Source: Aquatica leii (Eukaryota > Arthropoda > Insecta > Coleoptera > Lampyridae). Taken from it: a stretch of DNA of 64,000 nt. Positions 1-11,490 of this stretch are shown here, piece by piece. The notes under the pieces were generated by a model that saw nothing but the letters and a program-made list of their open reading frames with translations, was not told where the DNA came from and did not search any database. Both the position numbers and the translations under genes were made by a program. The stretch spans positions 19,344,354-19,408,353 of the forward strand of contig CM069432.1 of NCBI GenBank assembly GCA_035610365.1, read 5' to 3'. Position 1 is the stretch's first letter. Each line of letters opens with the position of its first letter.

Positions 1-2160
1 TTTAGATATTAAGTGAAAAAGGATTAAATTAACGTTTTAACGTTACTCCTTACATAAATTCAGTATTTAAAATCTTTCTTTGATGTTTTTGTGCACTTAA
101 TATATAGTGACATCTTCCCCCACATTAACTGGCATCTTACCCATTTGGGGAAGATGCCAGTATTGTGCTTTCATTGACATGGAATTTTTTTGCTTCTTTT
201 ATATTTATATTTATGCATTAATAATTTTGTTACTTACAGTTTAATAAATAAGCAGTGTTGTGAGATAATTTAATTTTGTTTTGAGTCTTCAATCTTACGA
301 TAAATGGACGCAACTCCTTAAGTGTGGCAACTTCCCACGACTTACATACTTGAGTTTCTTCTTTATACTTTTTAGTTTCTCAGTTTTGGGGATTATATAC
401 AAGGGTGAGGTTTTAATCGCCAGGAGTTAGAGTTTGATTAGATTTATTGATCTTTTGTGCTTGCTACAATTTTTTTTTCTTACTCTTACCGCCGTGGGTC
501 CGTTGAGTGTTTTCTGAGAAAGGCAATGGTGTTTAGGAATCTCTGCTTCATGCAACTGCTGAAAAGGATGTATCCCTCTTTTCTCTTTTGGGATGACTTG
601 ATTGTGTGCTGTAGGTATTCTAGGTTCTAGTGTTCATAACGTCGGCATGTTCTTTTTCTTCATCTGGGTTCGGATTTTTTTAATAAAAGTGGGTTGATTG
701 TGGTGTTTAAGCTTTGATCTTTGACGTATGCTTATACTTTTGTTTTACTTGACATTTACGGAGGAGGGGTGAGCGCGAACGGAAGCAACTTTCACTTTTC
801 AACTAGTTTACGCAGTCTCTAACTGTTGGGTAATATAGCCAGATGACCAAACCTTTTAACTTGTGTAAAACTAAAAACAAGTGAAACACGAGAGTAAAAA
901 TATAAATAATAGACTATTTCCTTCCTTTTTAATTGTCGTTTATGAAGATTATTCTTTTTTTACTAATGTTTTACAACTATTTCTAATCACTGTTTTTTGT
1001 CTAAACAAAGCGTTTAATAATCTTTTAAATATTCTAGTATTGGAGCTTTTGTTCTTATTTTTTTAAATTTAGTTTTAACAGGTGATTTGGTAAAATATTC
1101 AAAACTTTTTATAAACTCTCATGATGAACAAAGCAACGGAAGATAAGTCGATAAAACTTCGTGTCCCACTTTTATTCTGTGAGATAAATATTTTATTGTT
1201 TTTACTATCAAAACACAAAACTTCAAAAATAAATCTTATATCAGCACAAAAACAGAACTAGGAATTGATAATAAATTCATTGTAAACAGAACATGACTGA
1301 TTAGTTATGGGACAAAAAATTTACTTAATGTAATGATAAAAATTAAATAAAAAACTGTAAACTGATAAAGATTAAACTCTTAACAAAAATCGAATTTGAG
1401 ATCCAAAGCAAAATTATAAAAATTCTATGAAAATGAAAATGAGTTAAAAGCGATTTTTTAAGTTTATGTTTAATGTTTAATATCTAAAGTTGTTCCTAAA
1501 ATAATTCAACAAAAATGATTACTATTAGTATACGGTAATAACGTTTCCAAAAAACCAAATAGAAGTTTGAATTAATTTTAAAGAAACAACGACAATACTG
1601 AATGAGTTAACTTTTAAAGTCAACAGTATTTTGTCTAAAAAAACTTAAACTTCTGCATTAAAATTTCTTATCTATCTTAAGAAAAGACATGCAGTAATAA
1701 ACTACTGAAATAAATGTAATACACTTACCGGTTAACACAACACAAATTTGTTTAAACATTTGAAATTGGTTGGTTTGAATTTACTATAATTTTGTATCTT
1801 CAAAACATGTACTTATATAAAGAAACTGGAGTATTTAAATGGTGATTGTGTACGGTGCAGTAAATATGAGCTCGTTAAGGGTCAAAAAGACAAATAGCTA
1901 TTGACCTAAAGGTTAATACAGAGCAAAAAAAAATATCGACGTATTGCTTATTTACTAATGTATAAATTGATTAACATTATTTAAAAATAACCACAAAAAT
2001 ACAGAACCTAAGATAAGTTTGTTTATCTGTACAGTAAGATACTGCATTAGTAATAATAATAATAAAAAGTATATAAATAAAACAAACAAAATCACAAGAT
2101 TTTACGAGAAGTTGAATAAATTTTTTTAAAAAATTAAGTAAAGGTAACGATTTCAAAATT
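1..2160. other. AT-rich stretch without a recognisable gene
   Basis: No reading frame resembling a known protein was found on either strand. The short frame at 881-1066 is low-complexity and not convincing. The only structured element seen is a hairpin at 128-161, listed separately. The last part may hold upstream Penelope sequence, but no reverse transcriptase motif could be recognised. Confidence 0.5.
128..161. repeat. Short inverted repeat (15-nt arms, 4-nt loop)
   Basis: Arms at 128-142 and 147-161 are complementary at 14 of 15 positions around the loop ATTT. The core of each arm contains GGCATCTT or AAGATGCC. A related CATCTTCCCC string lies just upstream at about 112. It could be a transposon terminus, a small foldback, or chance. 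Confidence 0.6.
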
Positions 2161-2170
2161 TCTTTTTCTA

Positions 2171-2569
2171 ATGAAATATCTTCGGAATCTTTTTTCTTGT
2201 AATTTTCTAAATAATAATAATAATTTAACTAAAAGTGGAGTTTACAAATTAATTTGTTCTTGTCAAAAATTTTATATTGGTATGACACAAAGATCTTTCC
2301 AAACTCGACTTAATGAACATCTTAGGTATTTAAAAAATACTTCAAAATATATTAATAATCCAAATTCAGTGAAATCTACATTTGCGCAACATGTTTTAGA
2401 TAATCGTCATTCTCTTTGTTCTTACAAATTATTTCATCCTTTTAACAACATTAATAACAAACAAATTCTTGAATTGTTGGAGTTGATTTATATTAAAATA
2501 TCAGATAAAAATTTTTTGTTGAACGATCAAACCAATTTCAATTGTGATTTTAAACTTAATTTTTCTTAG
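2171..2569 (+). pseudogene. Penelope-like element GIY-YIG endonuclease, C-terminal fragment (PLE-1)
   Basis: This frame of 132 residues is the C-terminal endonuclease part of a Penelope-like retroelement polyprotein. In this family the GIY-YIG nuclease nicks target DNA for target-primed reverse transcription. Visible features are GVY at residues 23-25, Cys29 and Cys31 of the family's Zn-binding insert, YIG at 35-37, Arg41 and Arg46, the EH pair at 49-50, the AQH...NRH histidines near 78-85, and a late Glu in LELLELIYIK. The reverse transcriptase that normally precedes it is not recognisable upstream, so the copy is 5'-truncated or decayed. The ATG is only the first Met in the frame, not a true start. 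A hairpin tail typical of these elements follows at 2760. The domain is clear; the assignment to PLEs rests on the domain type and the tail. Confidence 0.85.
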
Positions 2570-2759
2570 ATTTATTTCTAAATTGCACCATCTTCTTTTT
2601 ATTTATATTTAACATTTTGTAAAACTTACATTCTTTTATTTTTTTTGAATATCTAGTTACAATTTCTCATATTTGACATTTTTCAAAAAATGTAAGTTTT
2701 TTAAAAAATTTTTGTAATTTAACTTTTTATAAGTTGTTAATAATATTTTTTGTAGTTTT

Positions 2760-2798
2760 CTGAAGATGAGCTTTATAATTACAAGCTCGAAACATATG
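2760..2798 (+). other. Penelope-type 3' hairpin tail (hammerhead-like, non-canonical core)
   Basis: About 190 nt after the PLE-1 stop lies CTGAAGAT, then a 6-bp stem GAGCTT/AAGCTC with a 9-nt loop, then GAAAC. The order (CTGA..GA, stem, GAAA) resembles the hammerhead ribozyme core known from PLEs, but the conserved CUGAUGA is expanded to CUGAAGAUGA. It is probably a degenerate relative, not an active ribozyme. Confidence 0.5.
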
Positions 2799-2829
2799 TT
2801 AAATACATTTTGAAAGATTGAATTTTTTA

Positions 2830-5090
2830 TTATTGGTAGACTGTTACTTTAAATAATATTAATAATAACCAATAACAATGTATCCCCTTAACAATTTAAT
2901 AAACAAAAAGTTTTGATGCAACAAAACACCATTATAAAATCTGAAAATTACACAAATTAATATCTAAAATTTAAAAAAACGCACCAGTGCGTACTTGGTC
3001 ACTGTCATCGTGTACGAACTCGATAAAATGCACCCAAAGTTTAATCCTGCTTTAAGTGTTTACTAAAAAAAAACTTGTGTTGCAGCTCATATTCAAACCG
3101 ACCAAAAAAAAATGTTAAAAAATTCAATAAATAATAAGAAATTGAGACTAGAGACAAAAGCATTAAGAGCAGCATCTTTTTAGAATGGCTGACATATTCA
3201 AAAATCGTCGTTTAGCTTATAAAAGCATTAGCACAAAAAAAATCTGTTTTTGAGCTTTTTTTGTAATAGAAGATTTTGCGCTGAGTTTACTAAAAACTGT
3301 ATGCTGCAAACGCAAAATAGTTAGGCCTATAGTATGGCTTATAAAGACTGTTAAAAAACAAATATTTAAACGCATCAAAACGCAGATATCATAGTTTCTT
3401 TCAAAAACCGAAGTAATTTTAAATAAGAAAAATTTTTTTTCTTATGATCGTTACCTGTTGAATTACATTTCAAAAATAAACTGATATAGACCAAAAAACA
3501 CAGATACTGTACTACCCGAAACTAGATTTAAAAAAATCACAGAAGCGAGCGTTTTTGACAGTTGTTACGTACGAAATTTTCATTACGGAATACCCTGTAT
3601 ATGTAATTGAAATTAGATTCCGGTTTGGACGCCCTCTGCCGATCTTTTCTCGTGGCTGTCATTTTTGCGACAGAATCGTGAAGCTGTCGATTGCCTAAAA
3701 TGGTCTGTATGACTTAAAGAAATAATTTCAAGAGACATCCGTAATAATGGGAATCAAATTGTAATTAAATTACGTTCGTGAAATATTTGAGTCGTCACAC
3801 GGTAAGATAGTTACTGCCGTTTTATTAAGCTTCGCTTGTAATTTCTCCTTAATTTGATAGCCGTTTCCCCACGCTCGAGCACATGTTCGTTTCAATAAAG
3901 AAGTGTTAAGGATTAATTATTATTATTAAGGAATACCGTTACCGAACACGTACGATTTTGGAAGGCATATTCTCCGCCACGAAAACGGGGTCTCGACAAG
4001 CCTTACTGTGGGAGATGTTACTGCGTGTATTCTAGTCGATTGTGTTATCAGCCACCTGTGCTAAATTGTTACCTACAGTATACGATACAACGGGTTTTTA
4101 TATACCATTTAATGATTTATTAATACTATTTTTTTAGCTTACTGTTCTTTGTGAGTTAGTGTGTGATACGATTTGCTTTTCACTATTTATTACAGGCCGC
4201 TGGCGGGGAAAACGTTTTCTTCGCGAAAGTGGATACTGGATTTTGGGGTGAGTTATTTACTTAACTTTTATATCGTGATCACGAAAGTTACTCACAGAAT
4301 TATAATTAATGTTAACGACCGTAATTACGTTATTGCTTATATACCAATAAGGTAATCTTAATCATTTACGTAACTGTATCGCATGCTGTGAGGGAAAACA
4401 TATTTATTACGAGATTTTCGGTGCTGTTCATTTCGACATAACTTCAATGTGTAGTGTGTGTTGCCGATACTGCGGGCATTCATGTATTAGAACTTCGATA
4501 TAATCTAGTAAATCTTATGTATTACGGAATCAAAGTTTTCTACACTTGTTAACGAAAATTTTTAGTCATTCTAGTATTTAGGGATTGCGCATTTAGCGTA
4601 TAGTTGTCAATTTACTGCGCTACTAAATTAAAACTGTGATATTTGTTAATTCTACGTAGAAACCATTCGAGCATCGATAGGTGAAGAAATTTCATATATT
4701 CTTATTAGTATCCAACGTTAATACAATAAAGTGATTATAATTGTTAATCTCTCTTGTTATTTTTCTTTCTCCTGTGATTATCGTTATCTATTAACTAATT
4801 TTGGCTACTCGAACATCAGAGTAATAAGGATTACGAACCTCTAATTGAGTTACAAGTTTGGATCGTCTGTTGTGATCGAGGCAGAAGTGTTATCTTGGAT
4901 CAGATCTGGCGCCCTTAAGCATACTTTCTGTAAACCTCCCCTACCTCCGACTGTGTGAGTTGGCTGTGCAAGGTTTGTAAGACATAAAGCTTGTAACACA
5001 GTGCCACAAAAATATGCAAGAAAAAATGATATTCGCATTGTATCTACACTTTGAATTTAGAAAAATCCTCAAGAAATTAGTAACCGAATT
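2830..5090. other. No recognisable gene; possible decayed LTR or flank of gypsy element A
   Basis: The sequence is AT-rich with slightly higher GC between about 3600 and 5050. A string ending TACCCTGTATA near 3592-3602 resembles termini of some insect DNA transposons, but no partner was found. The part from about 4700 to 5100 lies directly downstream of the gypsy A integrase and may include its 3' LTR. No matching copy could be found upstream of gag, so no LTR is called. Confidence 0.35.
4196..4247 (+). other. Candidate short exon bounded by splice-like signals
   Basis: A 52-nt GC-richer segment is preceded by a pyrimidine-rich stretch ending TTATTACAG and followed by GTGAGT. It is open in one frame and would encode about 17 residues beginning AAGGENVFFAK. 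No neighbouring exon could be linked to it. It could belong to a host gene, a TE, or be coincidence. Confidence 0.2.
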
Positions 5091-5117
5091 TCTGGGTGTA
5101 ATAAACACTAATTATCA

Positions 5118-6230
5118 CTAATTTACGTTACGCATTGGTCTACTATTTCTAACACATTCGTCATTATCAGCATCTCTCTTAACCACTCCGGATATAACTT
5201 CAGTTTCTGTAACACTTTCACCATAACTGCTATCTAATTGTACATCAGGTTGAAATTCTACATTTCGATCGATACAATTGTCTAATCTAGTGTTAGTGGT
5301 ATCGACTGTATTAGCAGATGATGGTGTATGAGTGACCACGTAAGATTCATCATTAAATTGAGGAACAGTTTCATTAGAAATAAAGTTGTGATGTTTTGCT
5401 GATATTAAAAACCATCTATTCCTTCGAAAATTGCCAGTATGAGTTTCGACAAGATAGGACTTTGGTTCCTTAAGCTTTCGAATAACTTTTCCATATGTTT
5501 TGAGATCAGTCACACATACACTATTATTGACTTTTAACTTTGAAAGCTCTTTGATGCGATGACGCTTATTATAATTTTGCTTCATGTTATCCCTGTACCT
5601 TCCTTCCCGCTGGAAAACTAAGCTTGTATCAACCGTCTGATTAAGAAACTTCAGTAAAATTAGAAGAAGAGAACGAATTTTTCTGTTAAATAATAATTCG
5701 GCTGGGGTAAAACCATTTTCCAAAGGGGTGGTACGGTACGCCAACAAATATAAAAATATATCATCACCTTTTTTAATTAGATTTTTAGCCGTTTTTACTG
5801 CAGCTTCAATGCATCCATTAGACTGAGGATATTTAGGATTGCTTGTTATATGAACAAAATCAAATTTTTTTGCAAATTTTTTGAATTCAGATTGAAATTG
5901 AGGTCTATTATCTGATCTAACTATTTCTGGTAGATCGTACCTAGAAAACAATTCTTTTAATTTGGCGATGATCACATTTTCGGTCATTAATTGAAGCTTA
6001 AAAATTTCGAAGAACCAAGAAAAATAATCAGTTATAATTAGGTACCACGTTCCATCATTTTTAAACAAGTCAAGTGCAATTTTTTTCTATGCGCAATCCG
6101 GAAATTCGTCTTTAAAGAAAGGCTCTTTTATATTAACTCTGAACTCAATGCAACGTGGACAATTACAAACTAGATTTTTTATTTTAGTTGACAATCCTGG
6201 CCACCAAACAGAAGACTTAGCTCTAGCTCA
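5118..6230 (-). pseudogene. Gypsy A integrase
   Basis: The longest intact frame (5118-6068, 316 residues) holds the integrase core, which joins cDNA ends to host DNA. The catalytic triad is visible: Asp14 in TDYFSWF, Asp53 in SDNRPQF, and Glu in NGCIEAAVK near residue 88. A basic C-terminal region follows, ending with a tail rich in acidic and polar residues. Upstream (6069-6230), in broken frames, are the N-terminal zinc-binding motif pieces (HQGHQY, then CNCPRC) and the usual WWPGL. A stop replaces the expected Trp just before the core. The family assignment is firm; the gene is broken. Confidence 0.88.
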
Positions 6231-6564
6231 ACACTTTACTATGTATTGGTGCCCTTGATGAATAAAACCTAAAGTTTTTGTTTGGAGAGATTGAGGAATA
6301 ACCGTCGCATTCCGAAATTTCATGTCTATATTGGAAATAAGTAGAAACTTCTGGATCTATTCTATTTCTCTGAGGCCAACCTAAATTAATATACTGCTTG
6401 AGCTTTATACAAACGGTGTCGTTATTTTGCTCGGATTTAATTTCTGCTAAAAAGTAGGATTTTATTTCAAAATTTGTAGTTATTAAATTTACAAAAGTAT
6501 CGGTTTCTAAAGCAAACTCATCATTTTCAGGAAATACTGAGTTTTTTTCAAATTTTCTCGACAA
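6223..6564 (-). pseudogene. Gypsy A RNase H to integrase linker
   Basis: This 113-residue frame lies between RNase H and the integrase zinc motif. It has the usual content of that linker: acidic start, several Ile/Leu, WPQRN and YFQYRHEIS, which match the region preceding the integrase N-domain in Ty3/gypsy pol. No catalytic motif is expected here. Confidence 0.6.
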
Positions 6565-6578
6565 TGCGTCCGCAATTA

Positions 6579-6990
6579 CTAAATCTTTGCCTGGAACATA
6601 TAATAGTCATATCTTAAAAGTCTCAACCTAAATCTCTGAAGACGCGGAGTTAATTCATCAATATTCTTTGATTGTAAAACTTGAACTAGTGGTTTATGAT
6701 CCGTTTGAATGAGGACTTTGAACCCGTAAACATATTCGGAAAATTTGTTACATGACCAGGTCAAAGCTAACGCTTCCCGCTCAATTTAGGCGTAACGTTG
6801 TTCCGTTTTTGATAATAATCTAGATGTATAAGATAAGACTTTTTGATTCCCATTTTCATTTTCTTGAATAAGACATGAGCCAATACCAAAAGAAGAGGCA
6901 TTAGCAGAAATTATGGTTTTCTGGCTCAGATCGAAATATTCATGACACGGACTCACCTGCAGCAATTTTTAAATTTTTTTAAAAGCTCAC
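6579..6990 (-). pseudogene. Gypsy A RNase H
   Basis: Minus-strand translation gives SANASSFGIGSCLIQ, then YTSRLLSKTEQRYA, a stop, IEREALALTWSCNKF and TDHKPLV, the order of a Ty3-type RNase H that degrades the RNA strand of the hybrid. The first catalytic Asp (normally SADAS or CDASS) is Asn here, and a stop sits in the usual Y-A-x-I-E-R-E segment. Both argue for long inactivity. Confidence 0.8.
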
Positions 6991-7249
6991 TTTTGAGCAT
7001 GATTCCAAGAAAAAGAAACATTTTTCTTTAATAGAAGAGTCAGTGGTTCTAAGACATCAGATCTGTTAGGAATAAACCGACATGAGAAATTAACCATGCC
7101 TAAAAAACGTAAAGGTTAGTTTTTACCAGATGGTTCGAGAAATTTGACAACAGCGCTTATTCGCTCGGATTCTACAGAAATCCCATTACCTGATATGGAG
7201 TGACCCAAAAATGCTAATGACCGTTCACCGAAAAGACATTTTTCTTTAT

Positions 7250-8098
7250 TTAAAGTATACCTCCTTTATAAATCCGTGTTAGAACTTCATTCAATATTTG
7301 ATCGTGTTGTTCAATTGTCGGTGCATGGATAAGAATATCATCTATATAAACAATTGCGTTATCAAGACACTTTAAGATTTTATTTATTAACATAGAAAAA
7401 TACTCGGGTGCACAGGTTATACCGAATGGTAACCTTTTAAAATTGAAACGGTCAAATGGTGTTATGAAACACGTTAAATCCTGACATTCTTTGGCTAATT
7501 TAATTTGATAGAACCCAGAGGTTGTATCGATCCGGCTAAAGTACTTAGATCCTTGAACTTGAGCGAGAATTCTTTCGACTTTACCTATAGGAAAATGCGT
7601 GCGTATCACGGCTTTATTTAATTTGGTGTAGTCAATACAAAGACGAATTTTATTGTTATCTTTTCGAACTATAACAATGGGACTGACCTATGGAGTATGA
7701 TATTCAACGGGTTTGATAATGTTTGTTTTTTGTAGGCGTTCAAGTTCATCTTTTAAAGGTTTAAGTAAAGGAACGGACACAACACGTGGAACTGATTGTA
7801 TAAATGGATGAACATTTTCATCAATCTCAATTTTAAATTCAGTTTTAAAAGTACCCAGCTGATCAAAAATTCTAGGAAATGTTTGCTCAATTTCTTCCAA
7901 TTTAAGGCAATCGACTTTTGGAACAAACCTATCACCAAATTTTAAGATGGTTAAATCTATTATTGCGGAGCGACCTAAAATTGGTTTACATAATTCTTCA
8001 ATGACATAAATGCCTGTAAAACATTTGTTTTTAGAGTTACTTAATGTACCATGCAAGATACCTAAAATATTTAATCCCTGGCCTGAAGGGCCTGTCAC
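7250..8098 (-). pseudogene. Gypsy A reverse transcriptase
   Basis: Two frames cover the domain. Frame 7688-8098 carries the protease-to-RT bridge (PILGRSAIID) and the RT N-terminus (LKDELERLQKTNIIKPVEYHTP). Frame 7250-7609 carries the palm: FSRIDTTSGFYQIKL with the first catalytic Asp, FKRLPFGITCAPEYF, and the YIDD box with the two others. In the element it would copy genomic RNA into cDNA. The catalytic residues survive, but the frame is interrupted between 7610 and 7690, and 7000-7250 (thumb, RNase H connection) is broken. Confidence 0.9.
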
Positions 8099-8099
8099 T

Positions 8100-8510
8100 A
8101 CTCTGCTAGTAATATGAAGCCTTGAATGACATTTTCATCAAAAAGGGATACAGGTATACAAGTTATATCGGCACCTGTGTCTATCATAAATTCGATTTCT
8201 CTGCTTAATTCAGAAATTTTTAAAGAAATTGACCATTCTTTCTGAGAAATCAAATTCATTTCGATTGACCCTAAAAACTGATTTGAACTAGTACTATCAT
8301 TATGAGAACAATTTGTACAACTTAGTCCAGGGTTACTATTACAATCATTATCTATAAACTCACATTGGCTGGATCTAACCTTTTTGCTTCGACATACAGT
8401 CGCCCAATGTCTTTGCTTATTACAAGAACGACAAGTCGATTGATTGGCAAGACACTCCTCTCTGGGATGGTTCGCTAACTCACAAAATTGCCATTTTCTG
8501 GAAGCAGTCG
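8100..8510 (-). pseudogene. Gypsy A nucleocapsid zinc knuckles and aspartic protease
   Basis: Reading the minus strand from about 8500 gives two cysteine/histidine clusters: CELANHPREEC, then CRSCNKQRHWATVC. These are CCHC knuckles that bind the RNA. They are followed near 8190 by EFMIDTGADITCIP, which holds the DTGAD active-site loop of a retroviral-type aspartic protease that matures Gag-Pol. The stretch falls in broken frames. Confidence 0.8.
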
Positions 8511-8521
8511 TTTTATATTGA

Positions 8522-9201
8522 CTATATTTTATATTTTCCCCTTTTTATTGACAAAACAAGATCAGGTAACCACGTCTCAAAAAGTACTCCTATGTACCGC
8601 CTGAACTGGGCTTCTGACTTCGACTTGTGGGTCGATTGGCCGCCTGTGACCGTCGCGTCTGATCCTCCACGCAACTCTTGGCTTTGTTTTTCTTGTAGTT
8701 CGGCTTGTTTTGCAGCAATAATACAATCGGCAAGGATTAGATTCGCTAGTAATTGCAATCTTTCACTGGTTTGCGATCTAACATGTCCACACCTATACGA
8801 TCACGTATTAATTCGTCTTTTAAAGAACCATATTGGCAATGCTCTGCCAGAGAACGCAAGCAAATAATAAATAACTCTACAGACTCATCTGGTTGCTGAA
8901 CACGACTATTAAATTTGTAACGATCGAAAATTAAGTTTCTACGTGGAATTAAGTGGTTTTCAAAAGCTTGCATTGTGGCTGTGTAGGTTTCAGGAACCGG
9001 CATGAACTGTAGCATTACTTCTTCGGCTTCCTCGCCAAGGACATACATCAAAATATTTATTTTTTCGTCGTCTGATTTTAAACTTTGTTCTGTTACCGAC
9101 ATGAATCGCTCGAAGCGTTTTTGCCATTGGGGCTATGCTTGTGGTAGCAAAAAATCAAGTTTCTGTGATGGAGACACTGGCACAGAAATTGCTTCGGACA
9201 T
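8522..9201 (-). pseudogene. Gypsy A Gag (capsid-like)
   Basis: The likely start is the Met at 9201 (MSEAISVPV). A stop follows LDFLLPQA, then the frame continues with WQKRFERF, DEKINILMYVLGEEAEE, NLIFDRYKFNSRVQQPDESVE and SLAEHCQYGSLKDELIRDRI. The [NR]xIFxRxKFNxRxQ...YGSLxDExxRDR series is characteristic of Gag in K02A2.6/Mag-type gypsy elements. Frame 8522-8758 continues with IAAKQAELQEKQSQE, the usual end of this Gag. It would form the particle core. The gene carries one early stop and one frame change. Confidence 0.85.
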
Positions 9202-9240
9202 TGAAGTCACGATCGTCGAGGTTGTCGACGTATAACCTAA

Positions 9241-9480
9241 GAATATAGAAGTATCCGGAAGAAATTGAAATGAATGAAAAATTAAGTTTAGCGCGCGTGG
9301 CAAGTGAAAATAAATACCAGCTTGAGATAAACCAAAGTGTTTATAAATATTGAGTGATAGACATATATAACTCGATTTTTTCAGAGAGGATCCACTTAAA
9401 TATCTAGAAAACAAAAACGTTATGTGCAAAATGCCAAAACTAGTCAATTCTGGTTGTGAGAAGGACATTTAATTAGCATA
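9241..9480 (-). other. Gypsy A 5' leader or truncated LTR region
   Basis: This segment lies between the Gag start and the rDNA fragment. It should hold the leader, primer-binding site and perhaps part of a 5' LTR of element A, but no repeat partner was found on the 3' side and no primer-binding site could be assigned. Confidence 0.3.
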
Positions 9481-9818
9481 GGTTGAGAGTTCCTTCGCGG
9501 GTTTCGCGTCGGAGCGGCACGAAACGCGCGAGCGTCTCGCGCGCGCGTGGTTCTTACACTGTCTGCGGACAAACTAATCTACTTAGAGGGACAAGCGGCT
9601 TGAAGCCGCGCTATAAAGAGCAATAACAGCTCTGTGATGCCCTTGGATGTCCTGGGCCGCACCGCGCTACGCTGAAGGAATCAGCTTGTGCGTACCAGCC
9701 CTCGGCCGAAAGGCCCGGGTAACCCGCTGAAACGCCTTCGTGCTAGGGATTGGGACTTGAAATTCTTCCCTATGAACGAGGAATTCTCAGTAAGCGCAAG
9801 TCATGAGCTCGCGTTGAT

Positions 9819-9862
<44 letters not shown>

Positions 9863-9954
9863 CGAACGATTTAGCGAGGTCTTCGGACTGGCGCCCGGCG
9901 ACTTAACGTCGACGGCTCGCGTGGGAAAGTTGACCGATCTTGATCGTTTAGAGA

Positions 9955-10001
<47 letters not shown>

Positions 10002-10006
10002 GATTA
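9481..10006 (+). rRNA. 18S rRNA, 3' fragment (decayed)
   Basis: The last roughly 500 nt of small-subunit rRNA are readable, including CTTAGAGGGACAAG, GTGATGCCCTTGGATGTCC, the universal TTTGTACACACCGCCCGTCG and the end GTAGGTGAACCTGCGGAAGG. The start lies in a variable helix and is approximate. The copy departs from conserved positions: the 3' end reads GGATGATTA instead of GGATCATTA, GGAATTCTCAG replaces GGAATTCCCAG, and GCGCAAGTC replaces GCGCGAGTC. It is a truncated, mutated rDNA copy, not a working gene. Confidence 0.92.
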
Positions 10007-10566
10007 AAGAAACAAATTTATAAATAAGAATTTAGAGAAAGAGAGAGAGAGAGAAAGACAAAAGATTATAAGAAAAAGTTGAGTGAAATTAGATTAGTCT
10101 TTTTGCTCTTTTTTCCCATATGTATATACTAATAAATATGTACAAATACGCAAATGATCCTCTCAATCAGTCGATCGTATTTATTCTGTTACGACAGGAC
10201 CATTTTATGGTTTGTTTATAGAGAAAAATTTCTCGTTGGATCGACGAGCCGCGAAACGATCGATGTCGTCGACAAAAACAACGCAGAGTAGTTTATCACC
10301 ACGCGTTGTAGTATAAAAAAAACCACCACGCGTTCGTACAAAGAAATGACTACGAAATGCGAGCGTGCGTTTTAATTTAACTCTAAAAGTTTTATGCGAA
10401 TGAAACTTTATCGAACGAATAAAAAATGTATACGTTATGCACGATGTGTACGCGGATGTACAACCGAGACGCGCAGTCTCCTGAACGTTTCGATTATCTC
10501 GAACGGTTCAGTCGAACGATTGCGACTTGTGTGCATGTACACACTGCATTACACGTATGTAAGTAC
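10007..10566 (+). other. Internal transcribed spacer 1
   Basis: This is the sequence between the 18S end and the 5.8S start, about 560 nt. It includes a GA-rich microsatellite at about 10,035-10,057 and CG-rich stretches. The frames in it are spacer noise. Confidence 0.85.
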
Positions 10567-10730
10567 TACTATGAACGGTGGATCGCTCGGCTCGTGGGTC
10601 GATGAAGAACGCAGCTAAACGCGCGTTGTAGTGTGAACTGCAGGACACACGAACATCGACAATTCGAACGCACATTGCGGTCCAGGAAACGCTTCGGCGT
10701 TCCGGGATCACGTCAGGCTGAGGGTCGTTT
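10567..10730 (+). rRNA. 5.8S rRNA (probably decayed copy)
   Basis: The full length is present. Recognisable blocks are GAACGGTGGATCGCTCGG, TCGTGGGTCGATGAAGAACG, GTGAACTGCAGGACAC, TCGAACGCACATTGCGGTCC and GGCTGAGGGTCG. The loop normally reading GACATTTCGAACG reads GACAATTCGAACG. No 2S-type gap (as in Diptera) is seen. The 5' boundary is set by homology and is good to a few bases. Confidence 0.92.
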
Positions 10731-11490
10731 TCCACACAAGCGAAACGGTCGGCGTGCAGACTACCGCCGATGATCGACCGTCCAACGAGACGAGAGAAAA
10801 ATTTTTTTTCTGCTTTATTGTTTCTCGTTCGGTCGATTTCGTCGGTCGGGCATCGTTTCGCCGACGAAAAGAAAAAAATCTTCTCGTACGGTCGTTCGGT
10901 GTGCGTTTTTTGAAGGTTAGTTTGAAAGATCGCCGCGACGACGCGTCAACGCAGTGTTCGATCCAAAGAACCGCGATCGTCGTCGTTGTCGCGGCGTCTT
11001 TTTGAAACGCAAAACGTCAAATGGGTTTGTTGCAGTAGTTGCGCATTAGTTTGGCCGGTGGGTCGCGCGTGGCAAATTATCGTCTTAGTTTTCCCGTTGT
11101 GTGTGGTGCCGTCGACGAGAGAAAGATAATGAAAAAAAGAGGAGCGAAAACCGCGTTCGAACGGACGCGGTCCGAGCTCTCTATGTGTTCATAATCTTCT
11201 CGCGCTCGCAAGTCTGAGCCGCCAACGTGTCGTAGATTTGAGATAATTAAATCGAAACACAAACGTCCGGCAGGCAAGCGTGTGTGCGTTGTTGCGGTGT
11301 TTTAAAAGTCATCAAACAACTAAACGCCGCCGCCGCAGCGGATTTCGACGAGCGACCGAAACGCGCTGACGTGCGTGCACCCGTAGTTCGTGTACGAAAG
11401 TGCACGCGCTCGCGCACCCGTGTCGTCGCGGTTACGACGTCCACGTCGCGACGATCGCCGTGTTGCGAGTTTCCAAAATTTTTTTTACAA
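10731..11490 (+). other. Internal transcribed spacer 2
   Basis: About 760 nt of CG- and CGA-rich spacer separate 5.8S from 28S. Its composition differs sharply from the AT-rich surroundings. Open frames on both strands here are by-products of the CG-rich sequence. Confidence 0.85.

Larger units (their letters stand above)
5100..9240 (-). mobile_element. Degenerate Ty3/gypsy LTR retrotransposon A
   Basis: On the minus strand the order is Gag, zinc knuckles, aspartic protease, reverse transcriptase, RNase H, integrase, the standard Ty3/gypsy order. Gag and the pol layout resemble the K02A2.6/Mag-type lineage of invertebrates. The frames are broken by many stops and shifts, so this copy is inactive. 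Paired LTRs were not found. The 5' end stops about 240 bp before the rDNA fragment, so a 5' truncation or a recombination joint near 9480 is likely. Confidence 0.85.

Noticed and set aside
4700-9480. Paired LTRs for gypsy element A
   Set aside because: I compared the 3' flank (4700-5110) with the 5' flank (9240-9480) by eye and found no shared segment. A local alignment would be decisive.
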